Assembly: GCA_022828595.1 (NCBI GenBank)
Contig: JAKGHH010000004.1
Location: 77,466,270-77,530,269, forward strand
DNA from: Nelumbo lutea
Taxonomy: Eukaryota > Streptophyta > Magnoliopsida > Proteales > Nelumbonaceae
Reading direction: 5' to 3'
Length of the DNA stretch: 64,000 nucleotides
The position numbers were made by a program, and so were the translations under genes. Below the pieces are notes generated by a model that worked only from the letters and a program-made list of their open reading frames with translations, searched no databases and was not told the DNA's origin. Below are positions 34,304 to 45,239 of this stretch, piece by piece; positions within the stretch are counted from its first letter, which is position 1; each line of letters begins with the position of its first letter.

Positions 34304-34617
34304 TTTTCCATTAACATACTCTTGCTTCGGTGAGATAGAGGCATGCTAGTAGTTGTATCGTTTGTTACTGATAAAAAATAATATTTGTTTAATTATTTTT
34401 CTGCATCACACAGTTTGGTGCCGCAGATATAGATAAAAGACTAGATAACAGAGTATTAGTAAGTTAGTTCCACTTCCACAATACAAAACCATACAAACAC
34501 AAATCAGAGTGTTTTGAACGGCTCCCAAAGCAAATCTTTGTTTTCATTTTGATCTTCGGTTAATCAGTCGTCACATGCCCACCTAGCCACTTCCCTACCA
34601 TTCACAATTCTACTTCT

Positions 34618-34740
34618 ATAGTTCAGTTTGGAAAGAGTACAAATACAAATATATGCAGTATAAATACATACAAAATAATATAAAATACAACGTTTTATAA
34701 TCTACAAATTTGTATTTGTACTCCTTTCAAACTGAACCTA
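34618..34740. mobile_element. MITE, GGAAGGAGTACAAATACAAAT family
   Basis: The ends are inverted: TTCAGTTTGGAAAGAGTAC and GTACTCCTTTCAAACTGAA-type sequence. The whole element is close to a perfect hairpin about 120 bp long. Relatives with TAA/TTA target copies lie at 50131-50651. The outer target copy here is unclear. Confidence 0.65.
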
Positions 34741-34984
34741 CCTAACAATTTCTTGTAAGGAAGGATTAACCTCCCTATAGAATGTATAAGAACCCCCTCT
34801 ACCTTTGGAGTTTGGATGCAAGGAAAATCTATATGCTAAGTAGTGAGAGCTTTTTTTCCTTTGCCATTTCCAGTTGACATATGCTGTGAATAATCTTTCG
34901 AGGTCTGTACCTGTAATGCTGAGAAGTAAAACCCATATTAAACTTATTATTAATAGAACAGATTTTGGAGTAATCCAGACAACG

Positions 34985-35115
34985 GGGCAGGGAAATGTGG
35001 GGATTTCCCATGCCCGACAGGGTCAGGGATGGGGCGGGAACAGGTTAGGGGATTTTAGCCCAAGAGCGGGGATGGGAGGGGTGCCCTGCCCCATACCCAC
35101 CTCATTGCCATTCCT
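34985..35115. mobile_element. small hAT-like GGGGCAGGG fragment
   Basis: GC-rich words (GGGGCGGGAAC, GGGGATGGGAGGGG, CTGCCCCATACCC) end in CATTGCCATTCCTA, the reverse of the AGGAATGGCAACG start at 26341. It is a shorter copy or arm of the same family. Confidence 0.5.
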
Positions 35116-36260
35116 ATTTACAAAATTGTGTTAACACTGTTCATACAGCCCGTTTCTTTTAGGAATATATCCATATTTGTATCTTTTAATTCACGGGAAG
35201 ATGTTCTCAATGCACGTCTAAAAAGGGTTGTGAAAACAGTAGTGTGAATATAATATTTTAAGCACTAAATCCAATTTCCAATTTTCCAAGAAATCCTCCA
35301 TTACATCTCTTAATTTGAATCTCACACCATTTATTTTTCACCAATGGATTCATTGATGCATCAAGGTTGAATTGGCAACAAAATTCTCATCCCTCAAGTC
35401 ATCAAACATTTGGTATGAAGCACAGAGACTATGGTCTTCTGAACTGTGTCGAGCATTAATTCTGAAGGTGGCATGTAACAATTACAACTTACAAGCGTTG
35501 AGTTGATTCAACCAAGACAGTGGACCATATTGGGGAAAGTCACACAAAGAAGCAGAATAAGAAAAGGTTGGAGAAGGATGTCCGAGAATTTTTTTTTCTT
35601 TTTTTCTTGTGGGCTTAGATACAGGCCTAAACACCCTAAACATGATTATAACATGATTATGTTGACTTACTTGGTGATAAAGCATGGGGTCGATGAGCTT
35701 GGTTCCACCCGTGCTCAACCTAGATTTGCCCACACCACTAACTAGTTGAGCCTTCACTAAAGCCCAATTTGTGAATCAAACTTGAAGTCCAAGCCCATAT
35801 CATAAGCAGGCCTAACCTGTTATGGACTTCATCCCAAGGTTCAAAGTATCAATATGTATCGGTTCATATTGGCTGATACGTATCATTCCGGGATTCTTCT
35901 AATACGTTCTCCCGAACTAATTGCAAAAAAAAAAATTACTCGATATGCCCCTACTGGCGTATTAAGTGTATCGATATTTTGAAACTTACTCCATCCGATA
36001 TATATCTTGATTTTTTATTTGTTTTTTAGGGTACAACCAATATTGTCATTGTGAAATTTCTGTAGTATTGGTTTACTGCGCCAACTTTCAACTAACAATT
36101 TCATGTAGAACATTAAAACTAAAATGTTAATAATATCCCATGAGTAGGCTCAATATGTAACATGCCAAAGATGTTGGCCCCAAGCCAAGAACCCCCCCTC
36201 CCCCACTCCTTGTTTCTTTTTTGTTTTTTTTTTCAGTTAAATAAAAGAGAAAGGGAAGGG
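35116..36260. other. intergenic stretch without a recognised gene
   Basis: No domain was recognised. At 35850-35990 the text is made of GTATCGG, TGATACG and CGATATTTTG words, again a plant repeat style with inverted words, but the ends were not fixed. Confidence 0.45.
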
Positions 36261-36269
36261 CTCTTAAGG

Positions 36270-37660
36270 TTTCTTTTTTGTGCTGGGCCAGCACGGCACA
36301 ACCTTTGCCTTTTATCCCTTAGGATAATTTGTTGGGCCAGCCTGGTACAGCCCATGGCCTGAAATCGTGCAAGCCCATGCCATGCTGCGGGTTTGGGCTG
36401 GGCTGGGTGGGTTGTAGGCCATGCCAGGCGGGGCAATGGGTTGGGCCTTGGCCCTAGGCTGAACCGGGCTAAAAAGGCCCAGACTATTCTTTTTGTTGTT
36501 TTTTTTTTATATATATTTTGATTTTTTTATTTTTTTTGCTAAGTAAAACTAAAATACTTAATTTTCTTTTGGAAGCAAATTGAAAAAAAATGAAAAATCT
36601 AAAAAAGAAATGAAAAAAAAAATATTTACCAAAATACAAAATGGACAACAAATTGGAAAAAAATAAGAATTTTATTTCATTTAAAATATAAAAAAAATTA
36701 CAAATTGAAAATTAAAAAAATACATTGTTTAAAAATAAGAAATAATTTAAATAAAATTGAAAAAATTACTCCTTCTCCTTAACTTTAATCATTTGCTTCA
36801 TTAGGTATAGTGTCATGCCATTCTTTGTCTTGTAATTTATCCTCAACATCCAACAAATCATTAAAGTATATGTTTGTTTCTTGTTTCTCATGGGAGAACA
36901 AATGTCCACCCAAATGGCTAGTACCACCCTTGCTACTGAAGCTAAAGTTAATCCTACATTTTTGGTGGACGGCTCTTCCTTCCATTCAACCTCTTCTATT
37001 TTAAATACTTTTCAAATTAGGCTAGTCAATTTAGTGTTGGGGAATTGGTTTCAGAAGGAGGAATTGGCCACTTTTTTAATTCTAAAAAAATAAAAGTTAA
37101 TTTAATTGCACTTACCCGGATTACCGATTTGGAATCTCAACTTGATTTCAGGCGATTGAAGCCTCAAAGCCTCCTCTTAACTTGCCAAGTGTATGAGAGA
37201 CTGAGAGAGTATGAGAATTGATAAGAGAAATTCTGAATTAGTGTGATGAGAATGGTGGAGGATAGGGCTACTTATAGGAATTGAAAATAAAGTCATTTAT
37301 CACTTTACCCAAATGCCTCCATGGTCCCAAACTAGCTGTTATATAGGATAATATGATATAGTTATTGGAGGAGCATTATTGTCCTTTTATTCTCTAAAGC
37401 CAAAATACATAAATATCCTCCTATATAGCTATTTATAGGCTTATAACTGTTGATTGAGGGGGTATTTCTGTAAAAACTCCCTAAAAAAATTAAACTAGCC
37501 ATACGGGCTGCACTTGGCCCATTGTGGGCCCACGGGAATTGTGTCGTGCCATGCTGGTCTATGGACCTAAGACCCCAAGTCCAACACGACCCACGTTCCA
37601 TCATATCGGACTGTGCCGGGCTGCAAACGACATGGCCTGATTTACAGCTCTATCCATATA
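36270..37660 (-). mobile_element. hAT element relic with BED-finger trace
   Basis: The left arm (36275-36490) and right arm (37495-37650) are made of GGGCTGGGC, GGCCATGCC and GGGCCCACGGG words in opposite orientation, as in other hAT-like elements here. Between them is AT-rich DNA and a minus-strand frame that resembles a BED zinc finger. The right end repeats GATTTACAGCTCTATCCAT at 37639 and 37673. No full transposase remains. The link between arms and coding trace is by position. Confidence 0.5.
36785..36985 (-). pseudogene. hAT transposase BED zinc-finger fragment
   Basis: The 66-codon minus frame contains KCRINFSFSSKGGTSHLGGH, which matches the centre of plant hAT BED fingers (Cys, then SSKGGTSHL, then His). 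The first Cys of the pair and the last Cys are not in the expected places. The rest of the frame, with DLLDVEDKLQDKEW, matches nothing I recognise. The BED finger normally binds transposon ends. No dimerisation domain or catalytic core is present. Confidence 0.45.
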
Positions 37661-37699
37661 AAGGGCTCATATGATTTACAGCTCTATCCATATAATTTT

Positions 37700-37875
37700 T
37701 ATTTTTCAAAAAAAAAGAAAAACTTGAGCCAAGCTCGAACTTGCGAACTATGAACCGAGATGAGCTTGATTTCAAGTCTTTATCTCGAGTCGAGCTCAAA
37801 GTCGAACCAAATACTATTCCTGCGAGCCGAGCTCGATAGCCAAATATTCAACTCGGCTTGGCTCGAATCCACCCC
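37700..37875. repeat. GAGCTCGAACTTG word repeat, hAT-like
   Basis: Words GAGCTTGAT, CGAGTCGAGCTC and GAGCCGAGCTCG run to AATCCACCCCTAC at 37877, the same end style as 25998 and 52589. It resembles one arm of the element at 28500-28870. Confidence 0.45.
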
Positions 37876-38009
37876 TACTTAACCTTAACCTTAACCCAAT
37901 CATCAACCTGACTAAACCTTGCCCAAAGCCATACTTAAGTTGGGGCAACCCATGCTTCGGGGTTTTTTAGAAATAACTCAAGTTACAAAGGAAAATAACA
38001 TTTGGCATT

Positions 38010-38340
38010 TTAGATTTGCTGTATGACCAATGTAGGATAGCCAATCGGCTGCCTGATTACCTTCCCTCCACACTGGGATGGCCAATCTTTGCCATGGTAG
38101 CACCCTTGATGCATCCGTCCCCTTTGATGTGGCCCCGATCTGAGCTTGTCATGTCCCCTTGAATGGATGGGCATTTTGGGAAACTTGTTGACGACCTGTG
38201 CCAATCGGAACCAAAATCTATGCTGATCAGAATAACCTTGACCTTGCACCTCTCCTGGACCTGGGACTGGATGAAGATATCCCATACGAACTCCTTGGTT
38301 CGTTTAGGGGAAACCATCTCCTAGGAGGATTAGAACTTTA
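38010..38340 (-). pseudogene. RNase H C-terminal scrap of a LINE
   Basis: One minus frame reads VWREGNQAADWLSYIGH near 38030-38080, the C-terminal RNase H motif of plant LINEs with its catalytic Asp. Upstream text to 38340 is open in other frames only. The piece is too short to place in a particular element. Confidence 0.5.
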
Positions 38341-40780
38341 GAACTTTGCGAGGAGCACAGCTCTCCTCTCTCTCCTCTATAAATATTAAGATGTAATAAT
38401 TGAATCGATGTATATTTACATCATTTATCAATGGGTAACACTGAAAATACAAATTAATTGTAAAATTTTACATCAATTCACATTTACACCGAAAACAAAT
38501 ATAACCAACTTTGCTATCTAAATTCAGCGTATTACCTCATCTTATTACCGACTTGAGCTGAGAGGGCTTTTTCCCCAAGGATACAGCTCACTCTTCTTAT
38601 TGTTTTATTTTGCATAGGACACACAGGATTAATAAGTCCTACATTAATATCTCTAGTCTTAAAAGTCTGATTACTTAAGGCTCAGTTTACATTATAAATA
38701 CATACAAAATATAAGATTTTGCTCTCTATGTATTTACATTTGTACTCCTTCCAAACTCAGTTTTAAAATTTAAATTCATGCCATATGAAATGACCAGTCT
38801 ATTTCTTGTTGTTTGAATAATTCGCTACCAAATTAATAGTTGAGACATTAAAATCATAGCTACTTCTTGTTGATGATGTAATCGCCAAACTTATGCCTTA
38901 TAATATTGCAACAATCGTTTCCTTAGAAAGTAATTTTTAATGAAACAGGTGGATTCAAGCTCAACAAATAATCAGGGCCATTATAATTTGTTTTTCACCT
39001 AACTTTCGATGAATGATGGTATAACTTGAGCCTTTCCTTTTTCTTCCTTCTTCCCCCCTTGAATTCGCTTTTTAATTATGTATTAATAAATAAATGAGAT
39101 TCCATGCAATCAGAAGAATATAGGGTAAATCTACTTGTCTATGATATATGATATGATGACGATTGATCATATATTGTATCTGTGATATTGGGCAAAGCAC
39201 TTACTTGTTAGGTTACAGGTCTCGTATCATCTCATCTCATCTCATCTCAGTTTGATGGTGTCTTTGTTAAAGGATTATCACTTATCATTGCAAAAGGATT
39301 TTATATACTTTTGTTTTCTTGGTCATTTACTTAGCAGTCCTTATGGTTTCATGTATTTTTTGAAAAACCTATTCTCTAGTTTGCATATTAATAAAACATT
39401 CCCAATAGTTTGCAATTTTTTATTCAGTTGTCCATTAGGCTGAGTTTGGAAAGAGTATAAATGCAAATATGTACAGTGAAAAACCTTAAAATTTATATTA
39501 TTTTGTATATATTTATGTCATAATTTTCAAAATCGGATCGGACCAGACAATGAGACTGGAAAAAACGGGATCTGTTTTTCAAAAAATCGAATTTTCCCCA
39601 AAAAAACCATTGTTTTTTTTTTGTTCTTTTGATATTGAATCATCATCTTTTACCCTCATAGGATAAGGGTTGTATTTCATTTTTTAGTTGTCATAAAACA
39701 TTACTTTTTTCAGCAGCAATCAGATAACTCTTCTCAAAGGTATGGTGGCGGGAAATGATAACGGGGCTAGGTAACCCATCGCTTTTAGGACTACCTAAAC
39801 TTATTATCAACTGAGCCATCACTTGGATTTTAAAGTTTGCTTTTAGAAGATTGATAAAAGAGTTATTAAGACTATTTTTTTTAATAAAAACCTTGGACTT
39901 ACGCCCCTTTATATTTTATGCATGCCCTCAAGGGTAAATGAAAAAAATACAAATAATTCTTGATGAAGGGTCAGTTAAGTAATTTATAAATTATAGGGTA
40001 TTTTAATATATATATATATATATAATAAAGGATAGATTATAGTAAATATGTAAAAGTATTGGGGTGTCTAATGAATGACCTTTTTTATGGGGGCAAGAAT
40101 TTGATAAATTATAACTAACCTCCCTCTTTGGTGGGCCAACTGGGTAGAGATAGTGTTCGGATGAACCCAGTCAACTCTTGATTAATGGTTAAAAATGGAA
40201 CGTGCTGGGATCTGAATCTGGATCAAACGAATGCAGTTTGTTGCCTCTAGGTGGGGGAGTGTGGGACGCGTGTCTAATTCGGTTAGTTTTCAATTTCTAG
40301 ACAATTATGGGACCCACAATATCTGTGGCCTGTAGGACGATTGGGTAATGTGTTTAGAATAATTTGCCACATCATCAGAATTTTATACTATGAGGTGGCG
40401 TATTAAAAATGAAGAAAATTAGAGGATCAACACGTGTTCGTTCCAAATAATCCGGAAAATTGTGTTGCTGACTAAATGATATACCGGTAAAAACAGGGAA
40501 AAGAAAAGGGCACCATTCCGGAGCCAGAAGGTTTGTTGGTTGCTAGCAATAGCATGCACAATTCATAAATCGCAGGTTACGCGTCTGTTGAAGGTTTCAA
40601 CCATTTCGGATGAAATCATCTTCTTATTTCTCTCAAATAAGGGCTGAGAAGAGAGATTCAGGAAGAGAAGTCCAGAATAGATGGAAAAGAAAAATCCCCG
40701 CAGAAATTTATGAAGAAACAAGAGAGCAGAGCAGTCGTAATGGAAAAAAGACAGACACAACAATGTGAATTCGCCTCGTG
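38341..40780. other. intergenic stretch with half-MITEs
   Basis: No gene was recognised. 38681-38765 and 39430-39530 are partial copies of the GGAAGGAGTACAAATACAAAT MITE (one arm each). A (CATCT)n run lies at 39228-39248 and (TA)n at about 40007-40024. This DNA should contain the promoter of the phosphatase gene, but no TATA box stands out. Confidence 0.5.
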
Positions 40781-40958
40781 TATCTCCTGCAAGTCGTTTA
40801 TTAGATGCCCATCTCTCGTACCCTATTCCTCTCTGCTCATTCGCTCTCTCCTTGAAAAGCTGCAGCTCTCTGCATCTCCTGCTTTTTCTTCTCTTTCACT
40901 CCATCAACAATAATCAGGGTGCAGGAACAAGATCTTTGGATTCCGATAGACGGCGAAA

Positions 40959-43747
40959 ATGATGACTATAGAAAGAACGTTAGATGGGTCTGTATTAGAA
41001 GACATCATTTGGAGACTTCTCGAAGGCAGAAAAGGGAAACAGGTTCAGTTATCCGAGGGTGAGATCCGGCAGCTCTGTGTCAACGCCAGAAACCTCTTCC
41101 TCTCTCAGCCTAATCTCCTTCAGATCCATGCTCCCATCAAGATCTGCGGTTCGTTCTCGTTTTCCTCCCCAATATAACCTCCTTTCTTCTTTAATCAGCA
41201 ATTCCTGACAGAATCCCGTTCAAGCTTTTTTCCCATTACCGTCTTTAATTGATTGTTTTAGAATACGAAAGTTGAAGGTAACGAATTTTCTGTCTTTCAA
41301 TAATTATCTCTTCAGCTAGTCTGGACATGAATAATGATTTACAATCATCATCATCATCATCCAAGTCTTATCCCAACCATATGGGATCGGCAGAATAATG
41401 ATTTACAATGGCAGATATAATTTAAAGAAAATATAACTATATAATTCTTTTACTTTCTCTCCCTTTTGTTGTTTCTCATCCAATGCATTTTTTTTTTTAT
41501 TTTTGGCTCATCCAATGTATTTGTGCATTGGCATGTGATGAATTATTCTTAGGATGAATATATACAGGGTTTTAAACGAATTGGGCAATTTTAAGTACAT
41601 TTATCTTGAATTTATCCAGGTTCATTGAATCAATTGATGAGTTATCTGTGAATGTTAAGGACTTGGGGTTGGGGCTTGCTGAATTGGAAGTTGGTTGACA
41701 TTGTTGGAGATTTGTTGCCAAGTTAACTGTATTTTTAACTGGGATGTTTTATTGAGTTGGTTGGTTTGAAGATCTTTTTTTTCTCCTCCATTTTCCTTTC
41801 TTCTTTAGCTGATAATGAAACATTGGAATTATTATGGTATATCTCAGAAAGTATTTATCTGAGAATTGAATTTGATATGTCAAATTACTAAGACACACCT
41901 AATGGACATCGATCAGGGGATGCAAATAAACAGTCAAAGCATATTATGTATATAAGTTGTAAATGTGGAGTTTTCTGATTCATGCATCAAGCAGCAAAGG
42001 CCAAGCCAAAGCTGGTCCCAGCTTCTAGGGTCTTGGGAAGGGTTTTCATGTCTATAACCTGCAAACGGACCTAAACTCTAGCATTTTAGCATTAAGTGAC
42101 CACTTGAACATGTCCATCTGTAGGTCACTGACATGCGAAATTTTGGTATTTTGGGGTTTTGACCCATTTCCGAGGGTAGGCAGCCCTTAGACAGACCCCC
42201 TGACCAGTTTTTGAAAAAAAAAAAAACTAAAAAAAATAAAGGTGTGTGGGGTCGAATACGTCCCATCTACCACATCCGGGTGAACCGATGTTTGGAACCT
42301 TGATTTCATGCTTACCGACCTGAGATTTTGATGCATAATAGCATCAACAATGGTTTATGTGCTAAATGTGCAGCTATCTGCTTTACTAAGTTGATCATTT
42401 CCTTCTACAGGTGATATACATGGGCAATACCAAGACCTTTTGAGGCTCTTTGATTGTGGTGGATTTCCTCCTTCTTCAACCTACCTTTTTCTTGGGGATT
42501 ATGTTGATAGAGGAAAGAAAAGCTTGGAGACAATATGTTTACTTTTGGCCTATAAAATAAGGTATCCTGACAAAATCTTTCTTTTGAGGGGAAACCATGA
42601 AGATGCGAAAATCAATAGGATTTATGGGTTCTATGATGAGTGTAAACGGAGGTTTAATGTTCGGCTTTGGAAGACATTTACCGATTGCTTTAATTGTTTG
42701 CCTGTGGCTGCACTCATTGATGAAAAGATTCTCTGCATGCATGGAGGTCTTTCTCCAGAATTAAGTAATGTCAATCAAATAAATGACCTCCCAAGACCTA
42801 TAGAGATCCCGGATAATGGTCTCCTTTGTGATTTGCTTTGGTCGGATCCTGATGCCAAAATCGAGGGTTGGGGGGAAAGTGATAGAGGCGTCTCATATAC
42901 CTTCGGACCTGATAGGGTTGATGAATTTTTAGAGAAGAATGATCTTGACCTCATATGCCGAGCCCATCAGGTAAGCAACTTTTATTTATCCAACCTTTGC
43001 ATCGCTTGTGGCAATCCTAATATTCTTGTTTAACTTATCAAAAAAAAAAAAAAAAGAAAGCTAAGGTTCTTGTTAAGTTGTCTGAGAATGTTCTCTGCAA
43101 ACCACATAACTATGCATAATATATGTATGAATCTTCTTTATTTTTCTTGCCATTTCACTATGTTTTTGTCTGTCCAGGAGAATGTGATTATCATGATTCT
43201 AACATTTCTGTTCTTCGGCCTTACAAGATTTCCTAACTAGTTTACATTGAACAGAGGATTTCACTATTCCTCCTAAATGCAAGATTCAAGCTACAGTAAA
43301 TGTGGATGACACATCTTCCAATAGGGACATGATTCTCATATTCCACATTTAACTTATGTTAGTAGTGCTCTTAAATGAACTTGCAGGTAGTAGAGGATGG
43401 GTATGAATTTTTTGCTAAGCAGAGATTAGTCACCATATTCTCAGCTCCAAATTATGGCGGGGAATTTGATAATGCAGGTGCTTTATTGAGTGTTGATGAA
43501 GAACTGACATGTTCTTTTGAGATATTGAAACCACTTGATAATAAACCAGAACCAGGTGGTTCTAATACATCAGGGTTGAATATTCATAAGGTATATATTT
43601 TAGCATCTTTTTTTCATATATGATTTATCAACTATATTCTGTGGTTTAAGATGTATTGTTGATTGATTATTTTGTATTCATCAAAAATTTTGATCAGTAC
43701 TTGAAATTCTTTGCTGAGTATAGGTACCCAAAGGTGGTAAGGTTTGA
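40959..43747 (+). CDS. type-1 Ser/Thr protein phosphatase catalytic subunit (TOPP8/9-like)
   Basis: Four exons: 40959-41148, 42411-42970, 43387-43590, 43724-43747, all with GT-AG introns, giving 978 nt and 325 residues. The product removes phosphate from Ser/Thr residues and acts with regulatory subunits in nucleus and cytoplasm. Metal ligands are Asp65 and His67 (GDIHG), Asp93 (GDYVDRG), Asn125 (GNHE), His174 and His249; His126 is the proton donor. Two positions that are Cys in most PP1s differ: Asp128 (RGNHED) and Gly274 (NYGGEFDN). Both changes are also what I recall in Arabidopsis TOPP8/TOPP9, so subclass identity is likely. The last exon encodes only VPKGGKV and stop, a known style of C-terminus. 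The start is one of two adjacent ATGs. A CT-rich leader precedes it. The gene looks intact. Confidence 0.95.
41149..42410 (+). other. phosphatase intron 1
   Basis: This 1,262-bp intron splits the Gly64 codon (G/GT). It begins GTTCGT and ends TTCTACAG. It holds a short SINE-like insertion at 41346-41392. No other element was delimited, although 42100-42250 has an A-rich run and an unexplained GTGGGGTCGAATACG stretch. Confidence 0.85.
41329..41409 (-). mobile_element. 5'-truncated Au-type SINE with 17-bp target copies
   Basis: A 47-bp insert (41346-41392) reads, on the minus strand, CCGATCCCATATGG then TTGGGATAAGACTTGG and GAT repeats, which matches the 3' end of plant Au SINEs. It is flanked by perfect 17-bp direct repeats, GAATAATGATTTACAAT, at 41329-41345 and 41393-41409. 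That is the mark of LINE-driven insertion of a strongly truncated SINE. Confidence 0.7.
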
Positions 43748-44308
43748 GATATGATATATCCCACACCTTTTGGGATCCCCTTCAATTCACATTGGATAGG
43801 GAGGTAGGAGTTTGATATTGAGGGCTTCGTTTTCTGAAGCTTAATTATTCTTAGTAGATTTTTTGGTCTGAACACCTTGTTATCCATCCTGCGGCAATCA
43901 GAATCTATAACGAGATTGAAGCTTGCAAGTAGTCCAAGTGCACTGGGAGGTTCATACAGTCTGTAAATTAACCATGGAGAGAGCCCTATGTACAGGAACT
44001 GAGAGTTTTAATAGTTCTACCATTAAAAGAGAGTAATGGTAGAACAAATCATATTAACTCTTGGCCCTTTCATCAACCTAGATCTGGCTATTATCGTCCA
44101 ACTTGCTGCTGCGAGTTCAGATATGATGTCAGTTTCTGCTTGGTCATTTAGTTTCAGAAGCATGCATGGTAACCTGATGTTCTCTTTTCCCATCTTGATT
44201 TGGGTTCTTTTGTTTGTAGTCTGGGTGTCGAGGTTTCTGTGAACCCGTCTGTAATTGGAATTGTAATTGTAGTTGATTGTATGTCATGTCATTCCAGAAT
44301 CTCGTGTT

Positions 44309-44314
44309 AATAAA
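44309..44314 (+). promoter_or_regulatory. AATAAA poly(A) signal of the phosphatase gene
   Basis: AATAAA lies 562 bp after the stop codon, in TGTTAATAAACTTTG. The stretch 43748-44308 would be the 3' untranslated region and may include an intron. Plant genes do not need this motif, so the assignment is tentative. Confidence 0.45.
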
Positions 44315-44564
44315 CTTTGACTGACATACATGTAAGAGAATTCTCATCTAACCAACACCACTGTGCATTTTTTTTTTTTAACAAAATGGCCAATCTCATT
44401 CTCAAAGAATTCACATCAGCGCCCCACAGAGCGCTTACCACGGGCGCCCCCACAGCACATCCCCAAATTCTCACTCTCAAACTCGAACCCACATTCTCGC
44501 ACTTGCCACCCATACTAACTTCTCATGTTAATGGGTCTCAATTCAGCCTAACCCTCGCCCATGG

Positions 44565-44760
44565 TTTTAAAAGCCGATCGGGAGATTGAACCACTTTGGG
44601 TTGAAAGATATTTAAAAATTTTAAATAAAAAATAATAATTATAAAATAAAATTAACCAGAAAATCGTTCATTGGGTTGAATGATTTAGCGGTTCAACTTT
44701 TTGGATCAGTGGCTTTCTAACCAAGTCAACGGTTTTTTTTTTTATAAAAGACAACAACTC
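44565..44760. repeat. GGTTCAAC word repeat with AT core
   Basis: AAAAGCCGATCGGGAGATTG, then an AT-rich core, then GGTTGAATGATTTAGCGG and CCAAGTCAACGG words. The style matches 19930-20215. The ends were not fixed. Confidence 0.4.
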
Positions 44761-45239
44761 AGGGATGAAACAGAGCCGATTGTCTGGCTGGCTTTCCGGT
44801 CACACCATAAATCCATTAACTCACTCATCTTGACCCGTTAACAAATTATGTTAAATTGCATTCATGGGAATAGTAAAAAAAGCCATTAGAAAATGGTCCC
44901 CCTGCCAAATAACATTCAGCGTGGGTTCCACTGGATGGTGGGTCCAAATCCTGATTGTCCTATTAATTGTAATTGTGATCCAACCCATGCAAACAAAATG
45001 TCTAGAGGAAGACTCCATTCAACATATATTATGGACGCAAGGGATTCCATTCTTAGCTTCAGATCACATATCCCTAGTCTTTCAAATGGATCTCATTCAA
45101 TTAAGTGGTCCAAAGCCATTCAGGTTCGAGCATATGTGGTGTCTTGACCCCAAAATTCACGAGGTCATCAACCAAGCTTGGAACTGTGATGTATCTAGGT
45201 CTAGAGCTATGCAATTTGTCAAAAAAGAAATAACGTTGT

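Noticed and set aside
43699..43756. Alternative last phosphatase exon reading [13 protein letters not shown]
   Set aside because: The acceptor at 43723 gives VPKGGKV, a typical PP1 ending, so the upstream acceptor was rejected.
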